NCBI RefSeq assembly: GCF_003115775.1
Contig: NZ_QEES01000002.1
Location: 1,922,001-1,986,000 of the forward strand
DNA length: 64,000 nucleotides
Direction of reading: 5' to 3'
Source of the DNA: Cellulomonas sp. WB94
Lineage (GTDB): Bacteria; Actinomycetota; Actinomycetes; Actinomycetales; Cellulomonadaceae
Part shown: in pieces, positions 16,868 through 24,723 of the stretch
How positions within the stretch are numbered: position 1 is the stretch's first letter
How the letters are laid out: each line of letters begins with the position of its first letter
Program-made: the position numbers and the translations under genes
Notes under the pieces: generated by a model
Told to the model about the DNA's origin: nothing
The model's input: the letters and a program-made list of their open reading frames with translations, nothing else
The model's database searches: none

Positions 16868-18061
16868 TCAGGGCCGGACGCGCACCGGCTCGGCCAGGAA
16901 GTCGGAGACGATGCGCCCGACCTGGTCGGCCTCGATGAGGAACCCGTCGTGCCCGTAGTCGGACCGGATCGACCGGACCGGGCCGGCGCCCGGGATGCCG
17001 GCCGCGATGCGCTCGGACTGCGACGGGAGGAACAGCCGGTCGGTGTCGACCGCGACGACGAGGGCCTTCGCGGTGACGGTCGCGAGAGCCGCCTCGACCC
17101 CGCCCCGGTCCCGGCCGAGGTCGTGGGTGATCATCGTGCGGGTCAGCGTCACGTAGGTGTTCGCGTCGAACCGTCGCGCGAGCTTGTCGCCGTGGTGGTC
17201 GAGGTAGGACTGCACGGCGAACCGGCCGCCCTCGAGGGGGTTCTCGCCGCCCTGCGGGATGCGCCCGAACCGCTCGTCGAGCTCGAGCGCGCTGCGGTAC
17301 GTCTGGTGGGCGATCTGCCGCGCGATGCCGAGACCGGTGTGCGGTCCCTCGCCGTCGGGCGCGTCGTAGTAGTCGCCGCCGGCGAAGCGGGGGTCGGCCT
17401 GGATCGCGGCGAGCTGCGTGTGGAAGCTCGCGACCTGGTCGCCGGACGTCTGCGCGGCGGTGGCGATCGCGGCGAGCCCGCGGACGCGGTCCGGTGCGGA
17501 CACGCCCCACTCGAGCACGCGCTGCCCGCCCATGGAGGCGCCGATGACGAGGGCCCAGGCGTCGATCCCGAGCGCGTCCGCGAGCCGGACCTCCGCGTGG
17601 ACCTGGTCGCGGACGGTGAGGTGCGGGAACCTGCTGCCCCACGGCCGCCCGTCCGGGGCCGCGGACGCCGGGCCCGTCGAGCCCTGACAGCCGCCGAGCA
17701 CGTTGGGGGCGACGACGAAGTACCGGTCGGTGTCGATGGGCGCGCCGGGGCCGACGAGCGAGGACCACCAGCCGGGCGTCGGGTGACCCGGTCCCGCGGG
17801 CCCGGTGACGTGCGAGTCGCCGGTGAGCGCGTGCAGCACGAGGATCGCGTTGTCACCGGCCTCGTTGAGCGTGCCCCACGTCTCGTAGGCCAGGCGCACC
17901 GCCGCGAGACGGCCACCGGCCTCGAGCCGCAACGGTCCGATGTCGAGGAACTGGCGCCCGCCGGGCTCGTCGCCCTCGCGCCAGGCGCTGCTCGCGGGCG
18001 CCGCGACCGAACCCAGCCCGCGGGAGGCGGCTGAGGTCCGGGGGGTGCGCGAGCTCGACAT
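16868..18061 (-). CDS. metX: Homoserine O-acetyltransferase
   Basis: 397 aa alpha/beta-hydrolase acyltransferase. The N-terminal HALTGDSHV, nucleophile elbow VIGASMGGQRVLEW and the late Asp/His pair in VAVDTDRLFLPSQ and YGHDGFLIE match MetX. It acetylates homoserine with acetyl-CoA, giving the substrate for MetY encoded just upstream. The first 35 residues are Ser/Ala-rich and may be untranslated or disordered. TAGATT lies 8 nt before ATG 18061, so it may also have its own promoter besides reading through the metY-metX hairpin. Confidence 0.95.
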   Translation of the reverse strand: MSSSRTPRTSAASRGLGSVAAPASSAWREGDEPGGRQFLDIGPLRLEAGGRLAAVRLAYETWGTLNEAGDNAILVLHALTGDSHVTGPAGPGHPTPGWWSSLVGPGAPIDTDRYFVVAPNVLGGCQGSTGPASAAPDGRPWGSRFPHLTVRDQVHAEVRLADALGIDAWALVIGASMGGQRVLEWGVSAPDRVRGLAAIATAAQTSGDQVASFHTQLAAIQADPRFAGGDYYDAPDGEGPHTGLGIARQIAHQTYRSALELDERFGRIPQGGENPLEGGRFAVQSYLDHHGDKLARRFDANTYVTLTRTMITHDLGRDRGGVEAALATVTAKALVVAVDTDRLFLPSQSERIAAGIPGAGPVRSIRSDYGHDGFLIEADQVGRIVSDFLAEPVRVRP

Positions 18062-18083
18062 GGGGGTCCAATCTACGGGCCGT

Positions 18084-18117
18084 ACGGTCGGCCCGCCCAG
18101 AGGGACGGGCCGACCGT
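18084..18117 (-). terminator. Hairpin between metY and metX
   Basis: A 12-bp perfect stem (ACGGTCGGCCCG at 18084-18095 with CGGGCCGACCGT at 18106-18117), with a loop that can add a CCC/GGG pair. There is no T-tract on the transcribed side, so it may be a partial attenuator or a 3' stabiliser of metY mRNA rather than a full stop. Confidence 0.55.
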
Positions 18118-18135
18118 GCGGGTCGGGCGGTGGGG

Positions 18136-19452
18136 TCAGGCACCCTTGGCGGCCCGGAAGCCGGCGTCGAGGTCGGCGAGGATGTCGTCGATGTGCTCGA
18201 TGCCGACGGCGAGGCGGACGAGGCCGGGCGTGACACCCGAGAGGGCCTGCTCCTCGGGGGTCAGCTGGCTGTGGGTCGTTGACGCCGGGTGGATGACGAG
18301 CGAGCGCACGTCCCCGATGTTCGCGACGTTCGAGTGCAGCTCGAGCGCTGACACGAACGCCTGGCCGGCGGCGGCGCCGCCCTCGATCTCGAACGCGAGC
18401 ACGGCGCCGGCGCCACGCGGCACGTACTTCTGCGCGAGCGCGTACCAGGGGCTGGACGGAAGTCCGGCGTAGTGCACGGCCGTCACCTCGTCGCGGGCCT
18501 CGAGCCACGCGGCGACCTTCTCCGCGTTGGCGACATGGCGCTCGATGCGCAGCGACAGCGTCTCGATGCCCTGCGCGATGAGGAACGCGTTGAACGGCGA
18601 GATCGCCGAGCCGAGGTCGCGCAGCAGCTGCACGCGCGCCTTGAGGATGAAGGAGAGGTTCGCGCCGAACGCGCTGCCGACCCCGAGGTCCCGCGCGTAG
18701 ACCAGGCCGTGGTAGCTCGGGTCGGGCGTGTTGTAGTTCGGGAACCGCTCCGGGTACTGGGCGTAGTCGAACGTGCCCGCATCGACGATGACGCCGCCGA
18801 TCGCGGTCCCGTGGCCGCCGAGGTACTTCGTCGCGGAGTGCACGACGACGTCGGCGCCGAACGTGATCGGGTTGAGCAGGTACGGGGTCGCGATCGTGTT
18901 GTCGACGACGAGCGGGACGCCGACCTCGTGCGCGATCGTGGCGACCTCCTCGATGTCGAGGATGTCGGAGCGCGGGTTCGGGATCGTCTCGGCGTAGAAG
19001 AGCTTGGTGTTCGGGCGGACGGCGTCGCGCCACGCCTGCGCGTCGTGCGGGTCGGTGACGAAGGTCGTCTCGATGCCGAGCTTGGGGAGCGTGTAGTGCA
19101 GCAGGTTGTACGTGCCGCCGTACAGGCTCGGGCTCGCCACGATGTGGTCGCCGGCCTCGGCGATGTTGAGGATCGCGAGGGTCTCAGCGGCCTGGCCCGA
19201 CGCGACGAGCAGCGCACCGACGCCGCCCTCGAGGGACGCGATGCGGTCCTCGACGACCGTCTGGGTGGGGTTGCCGATCCGCGTGTAGATCGGGCCGAGG
19301 TCCTTCAGTGCGAATCGGTCGGCGGCGACGCCGGCGTCGGGGAACACGAAGGAGGTGGTCTGGTAGATCGGCAGGGCGCGCGCACCCGTCGTGGGGTCGG
19401 GCGTCTGGCCGGCGTGGATCTGGCGGGTCTCGAAGGACCAGTTGTTGCTCAT
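18136..19452 (-). CDS. metY: O-acetylhomoserine aminocarboxypropyltransferase (sulfhydrylase)
   Basis: 438 aa, PLP-dependent Cys/Met metabolism family. Lys209 in HSATKYLGGHG is the Schiff-base residue; the cofactor-binding Asp in VVDNTIATP and the substrate motif YTRIGNPT (about 56-63) are intact. It converts O-acetylhomoserine plus sulfide to homocysteine. ATG 19452 follows an AGGAG site. A Cys/Met-rich leader peptide and a hairpin lie in its 5' leader, suggesting control by amino-acid or sulfur supply. metX follows in the same direction. Confidence 0.95.
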   Translation of the reverse strand: MSNNWSFETRQIHAGQTPDPTTGARALPIYQTTSFVFPDAGVAADRFALKDLGPIYTRIGNPTQTVVEDRIASLEGGVGALLVASGQAAETLAILNIAEAGDHIVASPSLYGGTYNLLHYTLPKLGIETTFVTDPHDAQAWRDAVRPNTKLFYAETIPNPRSDILDIEEVATIAHEVGVPLVVDNTIATPYLLNPITFGADVVVHSATKYLGGHGTAIGGVIVDAGTFDYAQYPERFPNYNTPDPSYHGLVYARDLGVGSAFGANLSFILKARVQLLRDLGSAISPFNAFLIAQGIETLSLRIERHVANAEKVAAWLEARDEVTAVHYAGLPSSPWYALAQKYVPRGAGAVLAFEIEGGAAAGQAFVSALELHSNVANIGDVRSLVIHPASTTHSQLTPEEQALSGVTPGLVRLAVGIEHIDDILADLDAGFRAAKGA

Positions 19453-19470
19453 GGGGACTCCTGGGGCTGC

Positions 19471-19506
19471 GCGGGAGCAGCGGCCGATGTGCCGGACCGC
19501 TCCCGC
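19471..19506 (-). promoter_or_regulatory. Leader hairpin before the metY RBS
   Basis: GCGGGAGC (19471-19478) pairs perfectly with GCTCCCGC (19499-19506), and the loop can form further G-C pairs. It ends about 7 nt before the metY ribosome site and lies downstream of the leader peptide, the position for an attenuation or translation-control element. Confidence 0.5.
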
Positions 19507-19622
19507 AAGGGATGGGGAGGTGGTCGCACGAACGGGAGGGCGCCAGAGTCAGCCGGGAGGTGTCCGAGGGGGCCTGGAGGGGCCACCGGGGCCGGTGTGC
19601 GGGCGCAGCCGAAGTGCGTCGG

Positions 19623-19646
19623 TCAGCGACACATTCGGCAGGTCAT
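19623..19646 (-). CDS. Leader peptide MTCRMCR upstream of metY
   Basis: Seven-codon ORF (Met-Thr-Cys-Arg-Met-Cys-Arg-stop), two Cys and one internal Met. TACGCT at 19653-19658 lies exactly 6 nt before its ATG, so the metY transcript would begin with this ORF. Cys-rich leaderless uORFs that attenuate sulfur genes are known in mycobacteria; this one sits in front of metY, a sulfide-assimilation gene. A role in ribosome stalling is inferred. Confidence 0.6.
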   Translation of the reverse strand: MTCRMCR

Positions 19647-19675
19647 GGTGCGAGCGTAGGGCGCGGGTGTCCAGC

Positions 19676-19703
19676 ATGGGAAACCCCATCTCACGATGTG
19701 AGA
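19676..19703. promoter_or_regulatory. Two adjacent palindromes over the metY promoter -35
   Basis: ATGGG-AAAC-CCCAT (19676-19689) and TCTCAC-GAT-GTGAGA (19689-19703) abut each other. They cover the -35 region and just upstream of the leader-peptide promoter. They look like an operator; the regulator is not identified. Confidence 0.45.
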
Positions 19704-19764
19704 ACACGCTCGGCTCACGGCACCGCGCACGGGGGTTTCGGGTAGTTCGTCCAGAACCACAGCC

Positions 19765-19800
19765 GTGTGACTCGTGTGACGGGTGTGACTGGTGTTCACT
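19765..19800 (+). promoter_or_regulatory. Four 9-bp tandem repeats, MtrA-like activator site
   Basis: GTGTGAC occurs at 19765, 19774 and 19783, and a degenerate GTGTTCA at 19792, a strict 9-bp phase. On the minus strand the unit reads GTCACA, the core of the mycobacterial MtrA direct repeat. The last unit contains the -35 TTCACT (19795-19800), followed after 17 bp by the -10 TAGCGT (19818-19823). Confidence 0.55.
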
Positions 19801-19883
19801 TCTGGGATCTGCGCAGGTAGCGTGCCCTACGAGGCCCCTCCCGCGGCCTCAAGGTTCACCGCTGGGCAGACGAAGGACGTGAC

Positions 19884-21311
19884 GTGGCACTTCGACTCGG
19901 GACGGTCAACGGACGCACGCGCGCGGCGGTCGCGACGCTGGCGGCCGCGGTCCTCCTCGTCGGTTCCGCGACCACCGGCTCGGCGGACCCGACGGCCCCG
20001 AGCGACCGGGACGTGCGCGCCGCGCAGCAGGCCGTCACCGCCGCGCAGATGTCGGTCGCCGAGATCGAGGTGCGGCTCGCGCAGCAGAGCGTCGAGCGCG
20101 ACGCAGCCGTCGTCGCCGTCCAGGCGGCCGGCGAGAAGTACACGCAGGCCGAGTCCGACCGGGCCGCCGCCGCCGACGCCGCGACCGAGGCCGCCACGCG
20201 GGCCGCCGCCGCGGACGCCCAGGCCGAGACCGCACGCCGCTCCCTCGTCGCGATCGCCCGGCAGACCGCACGGTCGGGCGGCTCGATGGACACGATCGAA
20301 GCCGTCCTGTCCGCCGACGGGTTCCGCCAGGTCGTCGACCGCAGCACGACCCTCGCGCGCGTCGGCACCAAGGCCGACGAGGCGGTCCAGCGGTACCGGG
20401 CCGCTCAGCTCGTCGCGACCACGCTCCAGGCACGCGCCGACTCCGCAGTCGCCGCGCAGGCCACCGCGAGCGCAGCAGCCAAGGATGCGCTCGCCGCCGC
20501 CGAGGCCACGCAGGCCGCGTCCGACGCGGCGCTCGCCGCTGCGGCCGCCGAGCGTGACGACCTCATCGGGCAGCTCGCCGCGGCCCGCAGCACGAGCGCC
20601 GAGGTCGAGCGCGCACGCCAGGACCAGCTCGACGCCGACCGCCAGGCGCGCGCCGACGCCGCGGCCGAGGCGTTGCGACGCGCTGCCGCACCGGCCGCCG
20701 CGGTGACCACGGTCGCGGCCGCCGTACCGTCGGCCGCGACGTCACCCACCACCACGACGACCCAGCCGCCCGCGGCTGCCGCGCCTGCCGCCGCACCGGC
20801 CGCGCCCGCACCCGCCGTCTCGGCGCCGGCCGCTCCGGTGGCCTCTGCCCCGACGTCGCCCGCGACGACCACCCCCGCACCGACCCCGACGACCGCCCCG
20901 ACGGGCGCGTACGGGCTCGGCACCGGCCGGTCCCGCGGCTCCGCGGACCAGGGTGCCGCAGCCGTCGCGTGGGCGTCGGCACAGGTGGGTCTGCCGTACG
21001 TCTACGGCTCAGCGGGCTTCGAGAGCTTCGACTGCTCCGGGCTCACGATGCGCTCGTGGCAGGCGGCCGGTGTCAACCTCGGCCGGACCTCGCGGGACCA
21101 GTACAAGCAGGTCCTGAAGATCAGCTACGACGACATGCGCCCCGGTGACCTGGTCTTCTACTCGACCGACCCCAACGACCCGGACGCGATCTACCACGTC
21201 GCGATGTGGATCGGCGGGAACCAGGTCGTGGAGGCCCCGCGGCCGGGTGTGCCGGTCCGGATCACGTCGATGCGCTGGGCCGCGACGATGCCGTTCGCCG
21301 GCCGCGCCTGA
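19884..21311 (+). CDS. Secreted NlpC/P60 peptidoglycan endopeptidase (RipA-like)
   Basis: 475 aa from GTG 19884 with GAAGGA upstream. Signal peptide (1-34), long Ala/Gln/Glu-rich coiled coil (about 38-260) containing a DIPY-like regulatory segment, a Pro/Ala/Thr linker (about 270-345), and a C-terminal NlpC/P60 domain with Cys384 in SFDCSGL and His438 in IYHVAMW. It cleaves gamma-D-Glu-mDAP-type stem-peptide bonds during cell division. The coiled coil resembles RipA/FtsEX-controlled hydrolases. Its promoter carries 9-bp repeats. Confidence 0.92.
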   Translation: MALRLGTVNGRTRAAVATLAAAVLLVGSATTGSADPTAPSDRDVRAAQQAVTAAQMSVAEIEVRLAQQSVERDAAVVAVQAAGEKYTQAESDRAAAADAATEAATRAAAADAQAETARRSLVAIARQTARSGGSMDTIEAVLSADGFRQVVDRSTTLARVGTKADEAVQRYRAAQLVATTLQARADSAVAAQATASAAAKDALAAAEATQAASDAALAAAAAERDDLIGQLAAARSTSAEVERARQDQLDADRQARADAAAEALRRAAAPAAAVTTVAAAVPSAATSPTTTTTQPPAAAAPAAAPAAPAPAVSAPAAPVASAPTSPATTTPAPTPTTAPTGAYGLGTGRSRGSADQGAAAVAWASAQVGLPYVYGSAGFESFDCSGLTMRSWQAAGVNLGRTSRDQYKQVLKISYDDMRPGDLVFYSTDPNDPDAIYHVAMWIGGNQVVEAPRPGVPVRITSMRWAATMPFAGRA

Positions 21312-21363
21312 CCCGAGGACCCGCCTCGCCGCTGGCTCGAGCCATGCGGCGCGGGCACACGCA

Positions 21364-21391
21364 GGTCCGGCACGGTTCCCCGCGCCGGACC
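21364..21391. terminator. Bidirectional hairpin between NlpC/P60 gene and ppa
   Basis: GGTCCGGC (21364-21371) pairs with GCCGGACC (21384-21391); after an A/C mismatch a further CGG/CCG pair forms around a TTCC loop. It sits between convergent genes. Confidence 0.55.
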
Positions 21392-21399
21392 GGAACAGC

Positions 21400-21897
21400 T
21401 CAGTGCATGTAGTAGCCGGTGTCGATCGCGCGCTGACGCGACCGCTCGATCTCGGCCTCGGCCTCGATGCGGTCGGTCCAGTGCGCACCCTCGACGGACT
21501 TGCCCGGCTCGAGGTCCTTGTAGACCTCGAAGAAGTGCTGGATCTCGAGGCGGTGGAAGTCGGACACGTCGTCGATGTCCTGGCGCCAGGCGGCGCGCTG
21601 GTCGCCCGTCGGCACGCACAGGACCTTGTCGTCGCCACCGGCCTCGTCGCGCATGCGGAACATCCCGAGCGCGCGACACCGGATCAGGCAGCCGGGGAAC
21701 GTCGGCTCCTCGAGGAGGACGAGCGCGTCGAGCGGGTCGCCGTCCTCACCGAGGGTGCCCTCGATGAAGCCGTAGTCGTCGGGGTACCGGGTCGAGGTGA
21801 AGAGCATGCGGTCGAGGCGGATCCGTCCCGTCGCGTGGTCGACCTCGTACTTGTTGCGCTGCCCCTTGGGGATCTCGATCGTGACGTCGAACTCCAC
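21400..21897 (-). CDS. ppa: Inorganic pyrophosphatase
   Basis: 165 aa family I soluble pyrophosphatase. [25 protein letters not shown] and the metal-binding [10 protein letters not shown] motif (about residues 52-61) are all intact. It hydrolyses PPi in the cytoplasm and so pulls biosynthetic reactions forward. It diverges from dacB; no strong promoter is recognisable beyond the shared spacer. Confidence 0.96.
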   Translation of the reverse strand: MEFDVTIEIPKGQRNKYEVDHATGRIRLDRMLFTSTRYPDDYGFIEGTLGEDGDPLDALVLLEEPTFPGCLIRCRALGMFRMRDEAGGDDKVLCVPTGDQRAAWRQDIDDVSDFHRLEIQHFFEVYKDLEPGKSVEGAHWTDRIEAEAEIERSRQRAIDTGYYMH

Positions 21898-21995
21898 AGC
21901 TCTCCTCCGCAGGTGCGTGGTCGGCGCGCCGCGTCAGCGCGAGTCGGCACGCACGCGTGTCCGCAGGGCGGGTCGTGGTGCGGCCCGCCCCTCTT

Positions 21996-22013
21996 GTGTG
22001 CTTAGTGTGACGC
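21996..22013 (+). promoter_or_regulatory. 9-bp direct repeat upstream of dacB
   Basis: GTGTG occurs at 21996 and 22005 (second copy GTGTGAC), the same 9-bp phase as the sites before the NlpC/P60 and M15 genes. A possible -10 TAGTGT (22003-22008) lies within it, 48-65 bp before the dacB ATG. Confidence 0.4.
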
Positions 22014-22060
22014 ACCGGAGGGCCTGCTGCGCCCCCCGGTCAGGACGGAGAGGACCGCAG

Positions 22061-23473
22061 ATGGCATCGGGAGTCCGCGTGGTCGCCACGACGGCGCTCG
22101 TCGTGCTGCTCGCCGGCGGTGCGTACGCGACCGCCGACGCCTACGACGTCGTGCCGGGCATGGTCACTCTCGCTCCCGTCCCGGCGCCCCCGAACCCGTT
22201 CCCGACCGCGCCCGGTGCCGTGCCCGCGCCCGCCGTGACGGCGCTGCTGGGCGCTCTCGACCCCGCGGCGCCCGCACCGTCGCCCGCGCAGCTGCAGGGG
22301 ATGGTCGCGGCCCTCGTCGCGGACGCACGGATGGGTGCGAGCACGGGGGTCGTCGTCGTCGACGGCCTCACGGGCGACGTGCTCGCGTCGAACGCCCCGG
22401 AGGTCCCGCACATCCCGGCCTCGACCGCCAAGCTCGTCACGGCCGTCGCGGCGCTCACGCAGCTCCCGGCCTCGACGACGCTGCCGACCCGCGTCGTCAA
22501 GGGTGCCGCGGGGCAGCTCGTGCTCGTCGGCGGCGGCGACATGATGCTGGCCGCCGGGGCGGGCGACCCGACGGCGGTCGACGGGCGGGCGGGCCTCGCC
22601 GACCTCGCCGCCCAGGTGGCCAAGGGGCTCAAGCTCGCGGGGACGACGACGGTCTCGCTCGGGGTCGACGACACCCTGTTCTCCGGCCCCGCGCTCAGCC
22701 CGACGTGGGCGGCCTCCGACATCGCCGCGGGGTACGTCGCACCCGTGACGGCGCTCGCGGTCGACGTCGCCAAGATCAAGGCCGGCGAGTACCCCCCGCG
22801 CTACCCCGACCCGTCGCTCGCGGCTGCCGGCCAGCTCGCCGCGCGCCTCGCGGAGCAGGGCATCACCGTGACCGGCACCCCGTCACGGGTCACCGCGCCG
22901 GCGGGGGCGGCCGAGCTCGGCGTCGTGCAGTCGGCGCCGATCGCGGACGTCGTGCAGTACTTCCTGCACACGTCGGACAACACGATCACCGAGGTCGTCG
23001 CGCGCATCGTCGCCGTGCACATGGGGCTGCCCGGCAGCTTCGAGGCCGCGAGCAAGGCGGTGCTGCGCGCAGCCTCCGAGCTCGGCCTCGACACGTCCGG
23101 GGCCACGCTCGTCGACGCCTCGGGCCTGGGAGCCGGCTCCGCGCTCCCGCCGCAGCTCCTCGTCGACCTCGTCCGGCTCTCGACCTCGCCGACGCATCCC
23201 GAGCTGCGTGAGGTCGCGACGGGCATGCCGATCGCGGGGCTCTCGGGAACGCTCGCGGACCGCTTCACGACGACGGCCGCGCGAGGTCTCGTGCGCGCGA
23301 AGACCGGCAGCCTGCCGCACGTGACGTCGCTCGCGGGAACGGTCGTCGACGCGGACGGACGCCTGCTCGCGTTCGCGGTCCTCGCGGACCAGACGCCCGA
23401 CGGCGGCCAGTTGGCTCCGCGCGCGACCATCGACGCGTTCGTGACGACGCTCCAGGCGTGCGGCTGCCGCTGA
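22061..23473 (+). CDS. dacB: D-alanyl-D-alanine carboxypeptidase/endopeptidase, PBP4 type
   Basis: 470 aa S13 peptidase. A signal anchor (residues 7-27) is followed by a Pro/Ala-rich spacer, then the three penicillin-binding motifs: SxxK with Ser121 and Lys124 (IPASTAKL), SxN with Ser305 and Asn307 (HTSDNTI), and KTG at 414-416 (RAKTGSLPHV). It trims and hydrolyses peptidoglycan cross-links outside the membrane. ATG 22061 is chosen for its AGGAC site and because it starts the signal sequence. Confidence 0.94.
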   Translation: MASGVRVVATTALVVLLAGGAYATADAYDVVPGMVTLAPVPAPPNPFPTAPGAVPAPAVTALLGALDPAAPAPSPAQLQGMVAALVADARMGASTGVVVVDGLTGDVLASNAPEVPHIPASTAKLVTAVAALTQLPASTTLPTRVVKGAAGQLVLVGGGDMMLAAGAGDPTAVDGRAGLADLAAQVAKGLKLAGTTTVSLGVDDTLFSGPALSPTWAASDIAAGYVAPVTALAVDVAKIKAGEYPPRYPDPSLAAAGQLAARLAEQGITVTGTPSRVTAPAGAAELGVVQSAPIADVVQYFLHTSDNTITEVVARIVAVHMGLPGSFEAASKAVLRAASELGLDTSGATLVDASGLGAGSALPPQLLVDLVRLSTSPTHPELREVATGMPIAGLSGTLADRFTTTAARGLVRAKTGSLPHVTSLAGTVVDADGRLLAFAVLADQTPDGGQLAPRATIDAFVTTLQACGCR

Positions 23474-23498
23474 CCTGTCGGCCCTCGCGCATCGGCCC

Positions 23499-23526
23499 CG
23501 GACCCGCACAGGTCGGCGCGGGTCCG
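23499..23526 (+). terminator. Hairpin after dacB
   Basis: CGGACCCGC (23499-23507) pairs with GCGGGTCCG (23518-23526), a 9-bp perfect stem with a 10-nt loop, just before the next gene's -10 element. No T-run follows. Confidence 0.5.
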
Positions 23527-23544
23527 CGTAGGTACGGTGGGGGC

Positions 23545-24708
23545 GTGAACCAGGCCATGGGGGACGACGGGACGGACGCCGTGCGCGGACCCGTCGACTG
23601 GGACCTGGCCGCGCGCCTCTCTGGGCAGCTCGCGTCACCGGGCCCGACGGCGACCCGGGCCGAGCTCGTCGACCTCGTCACCACGCTCCGTACCGCCGCC
23701 CGGGCGGCCACCGCGCACGCCGCGCGCATCACCGAGCTCGTCCCGGCCGACGGAACCGATCCCGAGACCGACCCGGTCTCGCTCGTGCAGGTCGTGGACC
23801 GCCCGGGCTGGGCGCAGGCGAACATCCGGATGCTGGCTGCGATGACGGCGTCCGTCCGGGGCGGCGACGCGTCGACCGGCGTGCGGCTCGCCGGGGCCGC
23901 GCAGGTCGGCGGGGTCCTCGCGCTGCTCGCGGGCAAGGTGCTCGGCCAGTTCGACCCGTTCACCGCGGACGCGCGCGCTCCGCACGGCCGGCTCCTGCTC
24001 GTCGCGCCCAACGTGCTCCAGGTCGAGCGCGCGCTCGGCGTCGAGCCGGCCGACTTCCGGCTGTGGATCGCGCTGCACGAGCAGACGCACGCGCTGCAGT
24101 TCGCGGCGGCGCCGTGGCTCGCCGACCACCTGCGCGCGGGCGCGTCCGCGCTCCTCGACGACCTCGGGGAGCTCGTCCCGGGCGGGCTCGTGCCGGGCGC
24201 CGGTCATGGCGGGCGCGGTCACGGCGGGCAGGGGCGCCGCGGCCAGGACGGCGGCCCGTCCCTCGCCGACGTCGTCCGCATCGCCTCGCGCGTCCTCGTG
24301 GGGCCCGACGACGACGGCGACGCCGGGCTGCTCGGCCTGCTCTCGCCCGCCCAGCGCGCCCAGCTCGACGAGGTGGGCGCCGTGATGGCGCTCCTCGAGG
24401 GCCACGCCGACGTGGCGATGGACGCCGTCGGCCCCTCGGTCGTGCCGTCCGTCCGCCACATCCGGGCGCGGTTCGAGGCCCGCCGCGACGCCGGCGCGGC
24501 CTCCCACGGGCTCGAGCGCGTGCTGCGCCGGCTCCTAGGCCTCGACGCGAAGCTCGCGCAGTACCGGGACGGTGCGGCCTTCGTCCGCGAGGTCCGTCGG
24601 GCCGTCGGCACCGCGGGGCTCAACGCCGTCTGGTCCGCGCCCGAGCAGCTGCCCACCGCGCGGGAGATCGCCGACCCGCGTGCGTGGGTGCGTCGGGTCC
24701 ACGGCTGA
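23545..24708 (+). CDS. Zinc-dependent metalloprotease, DUF2342 family
   Basis: 387 aa. Actinobacterial DUF2342/putative hydrolase family often encoded next to tilS. The HExxH motif is present as H178-E-Q-T-H182 (LWIALHEQTHALQF), and a downstream acidic helix EGHADVAMDAVG probably supplies the third ligand. A Gly/His-rich loop lies near residues 215-232. No signal peptide. TACGGT 6 nt before GTG 23545 marks a leaderless start. The substrate is unknown. Confidence 0.85.
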   Translation: MNQAMGDDGTDAVRGPVDWDLAARLSGQLASPGPTATRAELVDLVTTLRTAARAATAHAARITELVPADGTDPETDPVSLVQVVDRPGWAQANIRMLAAMTASVRGGDASTGVRLAGAAQVGGVLALLAGKVLGQFDPFTADARAPHGRLLLVAPNVLQVERALGVEPADFRLWIALHEQTHALQFAAAPWLADHLRAGASALLDDLGELVPGGLVPGAGHGGRGHGGQGRRGQDGGPSLADVVRIASRVLVGPDDDGDAGLLGLLSPAQRAQLDEVGAVMALLEGHADVAMDAVGPSVVPSVRHIRARFEARRDAGAASHGLERVLRRLLGLDAKLAQYRDGAAFVREVRRAVGTAGLNAVWSAPEQLPTAREIADPRAWVRRVHG

Positions 24709-24723
24709 GCCGATGACCCGACG

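Larger units (their letters stand above)
19453..19883. other. 431-bp divergent metY / NlpC-P60 intergenic region
   Basis: No full-size gene. From the metY side it holds an RBS, a hairpin at 19471-19506, a seven-codon leader ORF at 19623-19646, its -10 element and two small palindromes at 19676-19703. From the NlpC/P60 side it holds 9-bp repeats at 19765-19800 and a promoter. I checked for a SAM-I/SAM-IV riboswitch core and did not find one. Confidence 0.7.

Noticed and set aside
19453-19740. SAM riboswitch upstream of metY
   Set aside because: I looked for the SAM-I/SAM-IV core and pseudoknot pattern and found none; the leader peptide and hairpin explain the region better.
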